Source: Pseudanabaena sp. CAN_BIN31 (GTDB taxonomy: Bacteria; Cyanobacteriota; Cyanobacteriia; Pseudanabaenales; Pseudanabaenaceae). From it: a DNA stretch of 12,798 nucleotides. A program made the position numbers and the translations under genes. Within the stretch, counting starts at the first letter, position 1, and each line of letters opens with the position of its first letter. Shown here piece by piece: positions 8,018-12,798 of this stretch. The stretch spans positions 1-12,798 of the forward strand of contig JAJAZG010000497.1 in the NCBI GenBank assembly GCA_026785865.1. Direction: 5' to 3'. The notes beneath the pieces were generated by a model. That model did no database searches and was not told the origin of the DNA. It saw nothing but the letters and a program-made list of their open reading frames with translations.

Positions 8018-8564
8018 ACAGCCAGACCTAACCTACGAAGAATATCTTACCTACGAACAAGCAAGCCCCACAAAGCATGAGTTTTTTAATGGAGAGGCTT
8101 TTGCAATGGCAGGGGCTAGTGAAGACCATAATTTGATTGTTGGTGGTCTTTTCTCAAGAATTTGGAATCATCTACGCGGCAAACCTTGTCGTGTCTTTTC
8201 TTCAGATATGAAATTAACGATCGCTGCCGCAGATAATGCGACTTACTATCCTGATGTGATGGTAGTATGCGATCGCACAGACAGCGATCCTTACATTAAA
8301 CAGAAACCCTGTCTATTAATTGAAGTTTTGTCCCCCTCAACAGCTTTGTTAGATCGGCGAGAGAAGCTTTTTAACTATCAGAAACTAGAGTCTTTGCAAG
8401 AGTACGTTCTAGTTTCGCAATCCGAGGTAAAAGTAGACCTTTATCGCAGGGATGACGATGGTGGTTGGTTAGTGCAGTCTTTGGGTAATGCCGACAATTT
8501 GTATTTACAGTCGATTGATTTGGCGATCGCGCTTTCAGAAATTTATGAGGATGTAGAGTTGTGA
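8007..8564 (+). CDS. Uma2 family endonuclease (DUF820, PD-(D/E)XK)
   Basis: This 185-residue protein is a clear Uma2/DUF820 member, a restriction-endonuclease-like family greatly expanded in cyanobacteria, with a largely unknown physiological role. Diagnostic blocks: LTYEEYLTYEQASPTKHEFFNGE (8-30), AMAGASEDHNLIVGGL (33-48), YYPDVMVVCD (80-89) and CLLIEVLSPST (102-112). Asp83 and Glu106 are the expected metal-binding residues of the PD-(D/E)XK core and both are present, so it may be active. Length is normal for the family. GAGGT at 7995-7999 lies 7 nt before the ATG, inside the preceding gene. Such genes are common all over cyanobacterial genomes, so its presence within a cas locus need not mean a CRISPR role. 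Confidence 0.93.
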   Translation: MFARQPDLTYEEYLTYEQASPTKHEFFNGEAFAMAGASEDHNLIVGGLFSRIWNHLRGKPCRVFSSDMKLTIAAADNATYYPDVMVVCDRTDSDPYIKQKPCLLIEVLSPSTALLDRREKLFNYQKLESLQEYVLVSQSEVKVDLYRRDDDGGWLVQSLGNADNLYLQSIDLAIALSEIYEDVEL

Positions 8565-8662
8565 AAACTGACTTATCTATTGGAAATCTACGACTACCGT
8601 TTAAGAACTTTGCGATCGCCTTTCAAGATCCCCAATTAACAAACCATAGGAGCAAAACATGA
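8561..8662 (+). CDS. Possible 33-residue micro-ORF coupled on both sides
   Basis: The 94-nt gap between the Uma2 gene and the DUF5674 gene is spanned by one frame that starts GTG at 8561, overlapping the Uma2 stop (GTGA), and stops TGA at 8660-8662, overlapping the next ATG (ATGA). The peptide begins VKTDLSIGNLRLPFKNFAIA and is followed by a polar tail ending RSKT. Both junctions have the 4-nt overlap used by other genes in this chain. A GAGG at 8547-8550 could serve as a weak ribosome-binding site, about 10 nt away. I recognise no family. It contains a HIP1 site, which is neutral evidence. It may equally be the remnant of a degraded antitoxin-like gene or chance. Confidence 0.3.
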   Translation: MKTDLSIGNLRLPFKNFAIAFQDPQLTNHRSKT

Positions 8663-8994
8663 TTTATTTAATTTGCGATCGCGCTACTCAAGAGCAAATT
8701 GATGAAATGCAGCAAGAACTTGGTGAATACATCAAGTTAGCCGTTGATATTGAACGCGAAATATTGGCAGGTGGTGGTGAATTTCATGCTGACTGTGAGA
8801 GTATTCTGCTAGAAGATGGTAGTGAGCAACAAAATATCTGGGGAGCCGATTGGTATCCAGACGCTCAAGAAGTAACCTATGAATCTCTAATTAATATTCG
8901 CCCCAAACAAGGCAATAGAACTCTAGAGGTTCTAATTCCAGACGTTCGTACAAAAATTGAAGAGATTGCCAAAAATCTATTGAGTAACCTATGA
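8659..8994 (+). CDS. DUF5674 family protein
   Basis: A 111-residue protein of a conserved, uncharacterised family (DUF5674) found in cyanobacteria and other bacteria. Family blocks are nearly textbook: IDEMQQELGEYIKLAVDIE (14-32), ILAGGGEFHADCE (35-47), LLEDGS (50-55), IWGADWYPDAQEV (60-72), SLINIRPKQGNR (76-87), then a helical C-terminus. The density of invariant His, Asp, Cys, Glu and Trp residues in the middle suggests an active or ligand-binding site, but no reaction is established. AGGAG at 8648-8652 precedes the ATG at 8659 by 6 nt. Its stop overlaps the next gene as ATGA, so the two form a pair, a juxtaposition I recall seeing in other cyanobacteria. No membrane segment or signal peptide. 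Confidence 0.88.
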   Translation: MIYLICDRATQEQIDEMQQELGEYIKLAVDIEREILAGGGEFHADCESILLEDGSEQQNIWGADWYPDAQEVTYESLINIRPKQGNRTLEVLIPDVRTKIEEIAKNLLSNL

Positions 8995-9338
8995 AAGATT
9001 GGAATGCATTAAGAGAGAGGTATTTAAGTGATCTACTTCCTGATCGCTTAGGTGGGCTATCAGCAAATCTAGCTCGAATCAAAACGCTGACAGGTAAGGC
9101 AATCAGCCAAAATACCATTGAATACTTAATAAGAGAAAGCAAGTTTTTTATCGAATGGACGGCTATGGATACTGATATTGATACAACAGTTGAACTGGTG
9201 GAATTACAACTACAGCTTGCATTGTGGCAATTGCGATGGACAAAAATCTGGGCAGATCCAGTGCAACGGATGGAAGTTGCCGAACAAGCAAAGATTTGGT
9301 CGGATCGAATTTTAGCGCGATCGGGCTTACTTGACTAA
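8991..9338 (+). CDS. Small conserved cyanobacterial helical protein, function unknown
   Basis: This 115-residue protein starts in an ATGA overlap with the DUF5674 gene, implying coupled translation. It is predicted almost wholly helical. Conserved-looking stretches are RYLSDLLPDRLGGLSANLARI (10-30), LIRESKFFIEWTA (46-58) and VELVELQLQLALWQLRW (67-83), the last rich in Leu and Trp, possibly an amphipathic interaction helix. I recognise it as a recurring hypothetical of cyanobacteria, but know no named domain or function. A two-gene unit with DUF5674 could be a toxin-antitoxin-like or regulatory pair; that is speculation from the gene overlap and sizes. Its stop TAA (9336-9338) overlaps the stop of the minus-strand gene that follows. 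Confidence 0.75.
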   Translation: MKDWNALRERYLSDLLPDRLGGLSANLARIKTLTGKAISQNTIEYLIRESKFFIEWTAMDTDIDTTVELVELQLQLALWQLRWTKIWADPVQRMEVAEQAKIWSDRILARSGLLD

Positions 9339-9757
9339 CCTCCAAAACCTCGTTTCTTGCGCTTTGGTTTAGCCGCAGCACGCCTTGTGCCACTATTTGC
9401 GATCGCTAAAGCTAAAGTGCGCTTTTTCTGATAGAAATTAATTCTATCGGCAAGAGGATGATCCAAATCAACCTTGAGATGAGTAATAGAAATCATTGCT
9501 TGTTGATCGTCCTCAGGCGAGGAAATATTACAAAGAATTCCTCCTTGATCTCCCAAATAAAGAAGCTTTTCAATTGTAAAAATTTTATTTTTAGTTATTT
9601 CTAGATGGGACAACTGCTGCTGCAAAGGCTTGATGCTGGTTCCTGCAAAACAAACGTCGATCGGGAGACTAGCTTCCATATCTATGTAAAGTTGGCGAGT
9701 CTCAACTGGATCGTCAATAGTTGAACTTGCCAGCATTTTTTCAGTTAAGTCATCCAT
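9335..9757 (-). CDS. Uncharacterised cyanobacterial protein with basic GFGG tail
   Basis: This is the only minus-strand gene I support. It encodes 140 residues; the core KLLYLGDQGGILCNIS (64-79), SITHLKVDLDHPLADRINFYQ (90-110) and KKRTLALA look like a conserved small globular domain seen in cyanobacterial hypotheticals, and the C-terminus is strongly basic, RRAAAKPKRKKRGFGG (125-140), so nucleic-acid or ribosome binding is conceivable. It has no clear Shine-Dalgarno before its ATG (CAT at 9755-9757 on the + strand), which is common in cyanobacteria. Its stop overlaps the stop of the convergent gene by 4 nt. It is divergent from cas6, with only 35 nt between the two starts, so both promoters must overlap there or lie within the facing gene. 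Its amino-acid pattern, more than any motif, makes it a real gene. Confidence 0.7.
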   Translation of the reverse strand: MDDLTEKMLASSTIDDPVETRQLYIDMEASLPIDVCFAGTSIKPLQQQLSHLEITKNKIFTIEKLLYLGDQGGILCNISSPEDDQQAMISITHLKVDLDHPLADRINFYQKKRTLALAIANSGTRRAAAKPKRKKRGFGG

Positions 9758-9792
9758 AGTTTTTTGTTGATTAATTATTTAAGGATTAAATT

Positions 9793-10662
9793 ATGCCACA
9801 TAGTCTTGTTGTTAACTTTATACCGAAAACACCGATTTATCCTGAATATCTGACAGGGCGGCATATTCACGCATTATTTTTAACATTGGTGAGTTCGGTC
9901 GATCAAGAGTTGGGCGATCGCTTACATGGTGAAAAGGCTAATAAAGGCTTTGGGTTGAGTCCGATTCAGCGACTAGCTTTTAGCCCCGAAAATAGCTTTC
10001 AAAAACCACAACTAAAAAGAGCTAACAGTCAACAGCTAACAGCTAAAAGCCTATCTTGGGACTACAAACGCGAGATCCAATCCTCAACTCCTTGCTGGTG
10101 GCGGATTACCTTACTTGATGAAGTTCTATTTAGCAAGCTGACAGGACTTTGGCTAAATCTCAACCCCGATCGCCTATTTCATCTTGGTTCTGCCGACTTA
10201 TATATCACCAGTATTCTCGGTACACCGCAATCTAGCCAACCTTGGACAAACTTTGTGACTTATCAACAAATTTACGATCGCGCCTCAGACTGCGATCGCA
10301 ATATCACTTTTCACCTAGCCACGCCCACCGCCTTCCGACAAGGCAAATACGATTCTCCATTGCCGACTCGTGACAATGTGTTTAAGAGTTTATGCGATCG
10401 CTGGAATACTTATAGCGAGATGCAGATTAATCATGAGATTCTTGAATCTATCTTTCCTAGTCGCTTTGATATCCGCACTGAAGTAGTTGCTAATTATGAC
10501 AAACATCATTTTATCGGCTGTATCGGTGAAGTTGGCTATCGGATTCTTGGTGATGTAGCGCCAGAAGTTGTGAAGCAGATTAATGCACTTGCTGATTTTG
10601 CGATGTTTGCAGGAATTGGGCGCAAAACTACGATGGGAATGGGAATGGCGAAAAGACTATGA
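9793..10662 (+). CDS. cas6: Cas6 crRNA-processing endoribonuclease
   Basis: This 289-residue metal-independent RNase cuts the precursor CRISPR transcript inside each repeat to release mature crRNAs. The N-terminus carries GRHIHALFLTLVSSVDQELGDRLH (22-45), with His24, His26 and His45 as candidates for the catalytic histidine, followed by KGFGLSPIQ (51-59), a typical cyanobacterial Cas6 arrangement. The C-terminus ends in the family's glycine-rich loop, FAGIGRKTTMGMGMAKRL (272-289). AAGGA at 9781-9785 is 7 nt before the ATG. It is the first gene of the second + strand block, so it must have its own promoter or one reading through from upstream. Residues 76-84 (ANSQQLTAK) are encoded by a heptamer repeat and look like an inserted loop. 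The stop overlaps cas4 (ATGA). Confidence 0.93.
   Translation: MPHSLVVNFIPKTPIYPEYLTGRHIHALFLTLVSSVDQELGDRLHGEKANKGFGLSPIQRLAFSPENSFQKPQLKRANSQQLTAKSLSWDYKREIQSSTPCWWRITLLDEVLFSKLTGLWLNLNPDRLFHLGSADLYITSILGTPQSSQPWTNFVTYQQIYDRASDCDRNITFHLATPTAFRQGKYDSPLPTRDNVFKSLCDRWNTYSEMQINHEILESIFPSRFDIRTEVVANYDKHHFIGCIGEVGYRILGDVAPEVVKQINALADFAMFAGIGRKTTMGMGMAKRL
10021..10050 (+). repeat. Heptamer tandem repeat inside cas6
   Basis: Four consecutive 7-nt units of the type GCTAACA (first and third exact, second GTCAACA, fourth GCTAAAA) plus a trailing GC. Short tandem heptamer repeats (STRR-type) are well known in filamentous cyanobacterial genomes, mostly between genes. Here the array is read in frame and encodes a polar loop. 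Confidence 0.6.
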
Positions 10663-11246
10663 ATGAACCAATCGCGATCGCAGCTTTAAATCAATATGCC
10701 TACTGCCCTCATCGCTGCTGGCGAATGTTTTGCGCGGGGGAGTTTGTGGAAAATCACTACACGATTGAAGGAACGGATTTACATCAGCGTGTGCATACGG
10801 TTGGTGAAAATCAACGAGAGGAGACATGGCAGATTCGGGCGATCTGGTTACGGTCTGAAAAGTATGGCTTGATTGGCAAATCAGATTTGATTGAAGAGAT
10901 TGATGGCAGTCTTTTTCCAATTGAATATAAGCGTGGTCATAAAGGAGAATGGGATAATGATGCGATGCAGGTGGTGGCGCAGGCGCTTTGTTTGGAGGAG
11001 ATGACTGGTAAAACTATTACTAAGGGTTATGTTTATTATGCTCAAACGCATCAGAGGCAAGATGTTGAGATTACGGATGAACTGCGAAAAGAGGCGATCG
11101 CGATGATTGCGGATATATCAAGCATGATGGAGACAGGGAAGATGCCCCCTGCGGTTTATGGTAATCGTTGTAAAGGTTGCAGTCTGTTTACGCAATGTGT
11201 GCCACAGGCAAAAGAGAAAGTTAGCAAATATAAAGAAGGAGCTTAA
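10659..11246 (+). CDS. cas4: Cas4 PD-(D/E)XK exonuclease with Fe-S cluster
   Basis: This 195-residue protein trims prespacers and helps select PAM-bearing DNA for Cas1-Cas2. The cluster cysteines are present: Cys16 and Cys20 (YAYCPHRC) at the N-terminus and Cys171, Cys174 and Cys180 (CKGCSLFTQC) at the C-terminus; four of these five would hold a 4Fe-4S cluster, as in RecB-like Cas4. The nuclease core has His42 (TDLHQRVH), Asp76 (GKSDLIEE), Glu89 and Lys91 (PIEYKRG) and Gln104 (MQVVAQA). All key residues are intact, so it should be active. It overlaps cas6 by ATGA and ends 5 nt before cas1, which fits co-expression with the adaptation genes. It is a stand-alone Cas4, not fused to Cas1. Confidence 0.95.
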   Translation: MNEPIAIAALNQYAYCPHRCWRMFCAGEFVENHYTIEGTDLHQRVHTVGENQREETWQIRAIWLRSEKYGLIGKSDLIEEIDGSLFPIEYKRGHKGEWDNDAMQVVAQALCLEEMTGKTITKGYVYYAQTHQRQDVEITDELRKEAIAMIADISSMMETGKMPPAVYGNRCKGCSLFTQCVPQAKEKVSKYKEGA

Positions 11247-11251
11247 AAGAT

Positions 11252-12256
11252 ATGGGAACAGTTTATGTAAATCAAGATGATTCGTTTATTGGTAAGACTG
11301 ATGAGCGCTTGACGGTGAAGGCTGACAAAAAATCTATTTTGGATATTCCACTAATCAAGATCGATGGTTTGGTTATTCTTGGTCGCGCTACGATTTCACC
11401 TGCGGCGGTGATTGAGTTGCTAGAGCGCAAAATCCCAATGTCGTTTATGACAGGAACAGGGCGCTTTCTTGGTCGTTTGGAGCCTGAGTTAACTAAAAAT
11501 ATTTTTGTAAGGCGATCGCAATGGGCCGCAGCAGACGAATCTCCGAAAGCGATCCATATGGTGCAAGGGTTTGTGCGTGGTAAGTTGAAGAATTATCGGG
11601 CTTCGTTGATGCGACATATGCGCGATTATCCTGATAATGATTTACAGAAAGCGATTGATGCTTTGGAAATGGCGATCGCTTCGCTTGTGAATCACAATGC
11701 GATCGCGAGTTTGCGAGGTGTGGAAGGACATGGCAGCGCTGTATATTGGCGAGCTTTCCCGAAGTTGATTAGGGCGACTGGATTTACATTCACAACTCGC
11801 AACCGTCGTCCGCCGCTCGATCCTGTCAATGCGATGTTGAGTTTTGGCTATTCGTTATTGCGTCACGATGTGCAAGGCGCTCTGAATATTGTCGGTTTTG
11901 ATCCCTATCTTGGCTACCTACATACTGAGCGCTATGGTCGTCCTAGTCTAGCGCTTGACCTAATGGAAGAGTTTCGCCCTTTGATTGTGGATGCGATGGT
12001 GCTATCGGCAATCAATCGCAAGGAGATTGTGCCGCAAGATTTTGTGGCTGAACCACTCAGCAAGGCAATTTCTCTTTCTGTTGAGGCGAGGAAAAAGTTT
12101 TTGACGTTATATGAGCAGAAGAAACAATCAGAATTTAAGCATCCTGTGATGGGTCGTAAGTGTAGTTATCAGGAGGCTTTTGAGCTTCAAGCAAGGTTGC
12201 TGGCGAAGTATCTCATGGATGAGACTGATAAGTATCCACCTTTGGTTATGAAGTAA
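11252..12256 (+). CDS. cas1: Cas1 integrase
   Basis: This 334-residue integrase, with Cas2, inserts new spacers at the leader end of the array. The N-terminal beta domain (about 1-85) is followed by the helical catalytic domain with Glu158 (LRGVEGHGSAVYW), His224 (YLGYLHTERYGRPSLALDL) and Asp236/Glu239 (LALDLMEEFRP), the metal-binding set. The length is normal for Cas1 of type I-D and I-B systems. AAGGAG at 11237-11241 precedes the ATG by 10 nt. Three nucleotides separate its stop from cas2. A HIP1-rich stretch runs through the middle of the gene (sites near 11513, 11672 and 11700), as in other genes of the window, so it does not look like a recent arrival from a non-cyanobacterial source. 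Confidence 0.97.
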   Translation: MGTVYVNQDDSFIGKTDERLTVKADKKSILDIPLIKIDGLVILGRATISPAAVIELLERKIPMSFMTGTGRFLGRLEPELTKNIFVRRSQWAAADESPKAIHMVQGFVRGKLKNYRASLMRHMRDYPDNDLQKAIDALEMAIASLVNHNAIASLRGVEGHGSAVYWRAFPKLIRATGFTFTTRNRRPPLDPVNAMLSFGYSLLRHDVQGALNIVGFDPYLGYLHTERYGRPSLALDLMEEFRPLIVDAMVLSAINRKEIVPQDFVAEPLSKAISLSVEARKKFLTLYEQKKQSEFKHPVMGRKCSYQEAFELQARLLAKYLMDETDKYPPLVMK

Positions 12257-12259
12257 GCT

Positions 12260-12532
12260 ATGTTTGTGGTCATTTCCTACGATATTTCTGAAGATAATCG
12301 CCGTACTAAAATCCATAAGATTCTGAAATCTTATGGTCAATGGATGCAGTTTAGTGTGTTTGAGTGCGATCTCACTGATGCTCAATATGCCAAATTGCGA
12401 TCGCGTTTGAGTAAGTTGATTAAGCCAAGTGAGGATAGTATTCGTTTCTATTTTCTTTGTGGTTGCTGTCAGCCGAAGGTAGAGCGTATTGGCGGTGAGC
12501 AAGTTCTCGATACGACGATATTTTTTGCCTAG
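12260..12532 (+). CDS. cas2: Cas2, adaptation complex subunit
   Basis: This 90-residue ferredoxin-fold protein forms the dimer that holds two Cas1 dimers together during spacer integration. It opens MFVVISYDISEDNRRTKI with Asp8 in the canonical first strand, followed by the family's KILKSYGQWMQFSVFECDLT (21-40) and the later strand SIRFYFLCGCC. It starts 3 nt after cas1, with no obvious Shine-Dalgarno, which suggests coupling to cas1 translation. It is the last protein gene of the locus; the next 266 nt to the window edge carry no convincing gene and look like the leader. Confidence 0.96.
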   Translation: MFVVISYDISEDNRRTKIHKILKSYGQWMQFSVFECDLTDAQYAKLRSRLSKLIKPSEDSIRFYFLCGCCQPKVERIGGEQVLDTTIFFA

Positions 12533-12642
12533 TTTGGTTCACGGTCTGCGCGAGTGTGAGGGTGTTTATTTGATGGGTCTACATTTTTTGGTGTTGGAAG
12601 TGTTAGCTGGTATATTTTTGGAGGCGATCGCGTGGCTATTTC

Positions 12643-12753
12643 GGTTCGCGCAGGTCTTGGATTTGTTGATGTATATAGGTTTGTTATGCTTGGTTGTAGA
12701 GATTTTTCTGCTTCAAGAGTGGCGAATCTGCTATAATTCTTGTGGTTCGCGCA
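12643..12753 (+). repeat. Two exact copies of GGTTCGCGCA in the leader
   Basis: The 10-nt element occurs at 12643-12652 and 12744-12753, 101 nt apart (start to start). A weaker relative (GGTTCACGG...GCGCGA) lies right after cas2 at 12536-12553. Repeated leader elements can be docking sites for the adaptation complex or for DNA-bending proteins; no such role is shown for this sequence. Confidence 0.5.
12729..12737 (+). promoter_or_regulatory. Extended -10 promoter element for the pre-crRNA
   Basis: TGCTATAAT matches an extended -10 (TGn followed by a perfect TATAAT at 12732-12737). A weak -35-like CTGCTT lies 18 nt upstream at 12708-12713, but the extended -10 can work without it. Predicted transcription starts near 12743-12745, just at the second copy of GGTTCGCGCA, and would run toward the array. 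Confidence 0.55.
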
Positions 12754-12798
12754 AATGTACCTTGAAAACCAAATATGATATAGTGTACAGGCGCGGGC

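Larger units (their letters stand above)
12533..12798 (+). promoter_or_regulatory. Putative CRISPR leader (array not reached)
   Basis: This stretch follows cas2 directly, is rich in G and T on the + strand, and holds no gene I can support. It contains a repeated element GGTTCGCGCA (12643-12652 and 12744-12753), a related GGTTCACGGTCTGCGCGA at 12536-12553, a HIP1 site near 12622, and a promoter-like element near 12729. In type I loci the leader and array commonly follow cas2, so the position fits. No direct repeat of CRISPR size occurs before the edge, so the first repeat is presumably just beyond 12798. The leader call is inference from position and composition. Confidence 0.6.

Noticed and set aside
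284..12532. Type I-D CRISPR-associated transposon (Tn7-like)
   Set aside because: There are no tnsA/B/C or tniQ genes or transposon ends in the window, and cas3', the Cas10d HD site and the adaptation genes are all present with intact motifs, as in a conventional immune locus.
12573..12798. Open frame from ATG 12573 to the window edge encoding a very hydrophobic peptide, with GAGGG 10 nt upstream
   Set aside because: The G/T-rich leader has few stop codons in this frame, and T at second codon positions makes any translation hydrophobic. It runs through the presumed promoter and repeated leader elements and matches no family I know. Sequence beyond the edge would settle it.
12754..12798. Possible first CRISPR repeat at the right edge
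   Set aside because: No second copy is available for comparison and the sequence does not resemble known cyanobacterial I-D repeats, most of which end in GAAAC-like motifs. A repeat cannot be claimed from one partial unit.
1..12798. tRNA, rRNA or insertion sequences
   Set aside because: I looked for transposase motifs, terminal inverted repeats and tRNA-like cloverleaf sequence in the few intergenic stretches and found none. The coding density leaves little room for them.

Overview
The window is a nearly complete type I-D CRISPR-Cas locus from a cyanobacterium. The host call rests on about thirty copies of the HIP1 octamer GCGATCGC spread through genes on the whole window, a moderate GC content, and several small accessory genes of kinds I know mainly from cyanobacteria (Uma2 nuclease, DUF5674). 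I cannot name a genus from the sequence alone.

Layout. (1) Positions 2-280 hold the 3' part of a HepT-like toxin gene, cut by the window edge. It ends 3 nt before cas10d. (2) Positions 284-7084 form the effector module in the order cas10d (csc3), csc2 (cas7d), csc1 (cas5d), cas3'. Gaps are very short and ribosome-binding sites lie inside the upstream genes. Inside the 3' end of cas10d, an in-frame ATG at 2534 behind a GGAGAG sequence probably gives the separately translated small subunit Cas11d. (3) Positions 7101-9338 hold a chain of small non-cas genes on the same strand with 4-nt or similar overlaps: a GYEsGYnD protein, a degenerate PD-(D/E)XK-like protein, a Uma2 nuclease, a possible 33-residue micro-ORF, a DUF5674 protein and a small helical protein. 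(4) Positions 9335-9757 hold one gene on the minus strand that ends tail-to-tail with this chain. (5) Positions 9793-12532 hold cas6, cas4, cas1 and cas2, again tightly packed. (6) Positions 12533-12798 look like the CRISPR leader, with a good extended -10 (TGCTATAAT) and a repeated GGTTCGCGCA element. No CRISPR repeat is visible, so the array presumably starts beyond the right edge.

How the parts work together. Cas1, Cas2 and Cas4 acquire spacers at the leader. Cas6 cuts the array transcript into crRNAs. Csc2 (backbone), Csc1 (5' handle cap), Cas10d (large subunit) and Cas11d (small subunit) assemble the surveillance complex. The separate Cas3' helicase unwinds target DNA, and the HD nuclease at the Cas10d N-terminus cuts it. 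This division of labour is the hallmark of type I-D. The gene order differs from the common cyanobacterial I-D order (cas3'-cas10d-csc2-csc1-cas6-cas4-cas1-cas2): here cas3' follows csc1, and accessory genes separate the interference module from processing and adaptation.

The most interesting points are the internal Cas11d start, a Cas10d that has lost both the GGDD motif and the paired cysteines I expect in its central region, the HepT gene fused transcriptionally to cas10d, the accessory cargo inside the cas locus with a nuclease-like protein lacking its catalytic residues, and a heptamer repeat translated inside cas6.
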